This document shows positions 6,222 to 6,858 of a DNA stretch of 6,858 nucleotides, one piece after another. The notes below the pieces were generated by a model. It was not told where the DNA came from. It was given only the letters and a program-made list of their open reading frames with translations, and searched no databases. Both the position numbers and the translations under genes were made by a program. The stretch comes from Sphaerochaetaceae bacterium (lineage in GTDB: Bacteria; Spirochaetota; Spirochaetia; Sphaerochaetales; Sphaerochaetaceae), in the NCBI GenBank assembly GCA_024405065.1, contig JAKSPF010000066.1, positions 1-6,858 of the forward strand, in the 5' to 3' direction. Within the stretch, counting starts at the first letter, position 1. Each line of letters begins with the position of its first letter.

Positions 6222-6858
6222 ATGAGCATGGAAGTTTTTGTACTTGGAACAAGTGGTATGCAGCCTCTTCCCGGACGTTGTCTTACATCTGCAATGGTCA
6301 GGAGAAACGGTGAGCTTTTTCTGTTTGATTGCGGTGAGGGAACACAGGTTTCACTGAAAAAACTGAATCTTCACTGGAAGAAAATAAACTCAATATTTAT
6401 TTCACATATGCATGCGGATCATGTCACGGGTCTTCCGGGAATGCTGATGCTGTCTTCACAGGTTGACAGAGATGATCCTCTTTACATCTACGGTCCGGAA
6501 AAGCTTAAAGATTACATTGATGCAAACCGCAAGCTTCTTGATATGTATATAAATTATGAAATCAAGATTATACCTGTTGAACCGGGTGTGATTTTTGAAG
6601 ATGAGGAAATGACTGTTGAAGCCATACCTTTGCTTCACACAAAGCCGTGTTTCGGTTTTGTTATGCGTGAGAAGGACAGAGCCGGTGAATTCAGCGTTGA
6701 AAAAGCAGCGGCACTCAATGTACCATGCGGTCCGCTGTGGGGCAGATTACAGCACGGCAGTGATGTTGTGCTTCATGACGGTACGGTTATCCACCCCCGT
6801 CAGGTTCTCGGACCGGTGCGTCATGGGGTTTCATTTGCGTATGTAACCGACACAATTT
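6222..6858 (+). CDS. rnz: Ribonuclease Z, tRNA 3'-end endonuclease (3' end outside window)
   Basis: RNase Z is a zinc metallo-beta-lactamase-fold enzyme that cuts the 3' trailer from tRNA precursors in the cytoplasm. The first 212 residues are present; the family is usually about 300-320, so about a third is missing beyond the right edge. The N-terminus V-F-V-L-G-T-S-G (5-12), then R19 and F-D-C-G-E-G-T-Q (35-42), is characteristic. The metal-binding motif is H62-M-H64-A-D66-H67, followed by V-T-G-L-P-G. H139 in P-L-L-H-T is another likely metal ligand, and D210 in V-T-D-T at the edge should be the bridging aspartate. Two in-frame ATGs exist (6222 and 6228), and neither has a ribosome binding site. 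I prefer 6222 slightly. The gene begins 19 bases after the second permease. Confidence 0.93.
   Translation, partial: MSMEVFVLGTSGMQPLPGRCLTSAMVRRNGELFLFDCGEGTQVSLKKLNLHWKKINSIFISHMHADHVTGLPGMLMLSSQVDRDDPLYIYGPEKLKDYIDANRKLLDMYINYEIKIIPVEPGVIFEDEEMTVEAIPLLHTKPCFGFVMREKDRAGEFSVEKAAALNVPCGPLWGRLQHGSDVVLHDGTVIHPRQVLGPVRHGVSFAYVTDTI

Noticed and set aside
6616..6846. 76-codon open frame in another + frame inside rnz
   Set aside because: It overlaps the RNase Z frame, which has clear metal-binding motifs; the alternative product shows no recognisable domain.

Overview
The window is an AT-rich bacterial stretch in which every gene is on the + strand and intergenic gaps are 0 to about 20 bp or negative. 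It reads as one long transcription unit, or part of one. The organism is most likely a spirochaete of the Treponema type. This is an inference from protein style (an envelope protein with PEGA-like repeats, an acidic exported protein with Y-x-x-x-G repeats, a compact FtsY), the LolCDE-type transporter with two different permeases, and the TTG start. No rRNA or other taxonomic marker is present.

Layout. 1-50: probable last codons of an upstream gene. 51-1182: a gene for an exported PEGA-like envelope protein, split into two overlapping reading frames (51-557 and 484-1182) by an imperfect 70-bp tandem duplication; removing one 70-bp unit on paper restores a single 353-codon frame. 1190-2053: ftsY, the signal-recognition-particle receptor GTPase. 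2062-3198: an unrecognised exported protein with a very acidic middle and beta-type repeats at its C-terminus. 3203-4357, 4344-5027 and 5024-6202: permease, ATPase (lolD) and second permease of a LolCDE-type lipoprotein-release ABC transporter, the last two junctions overlapping. 6222 to the right edge: rnz, the tRNA 3'-processing endonuclease RNase Z, cut off by the window end.

How the genes fit together. FtsY brings ribosomes making exported and membrane proteins to the translocon. The LolCDE-type complex extracts mature lipoproteins from the inner membrane for transport to the outer membrane. Two proteins of unknown function with predicted signal peptides lie next to these. The cluster is therefore mostly envelope biogenesis, with a tRNA maturation enzyme at its end. 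I saw no RNA gene, insertion sequence, CRISPR array, convincing terminator or integration site. No stretch longer than 300 bases lacks a gene.

The most notable points are the frame-breaking 70-bp duplication in the first gene, a four-residue shortening near the FtsY GTPase G4 region, and the possible leaderless start of rnz. I found no clear evidence of a wholly new biological system.
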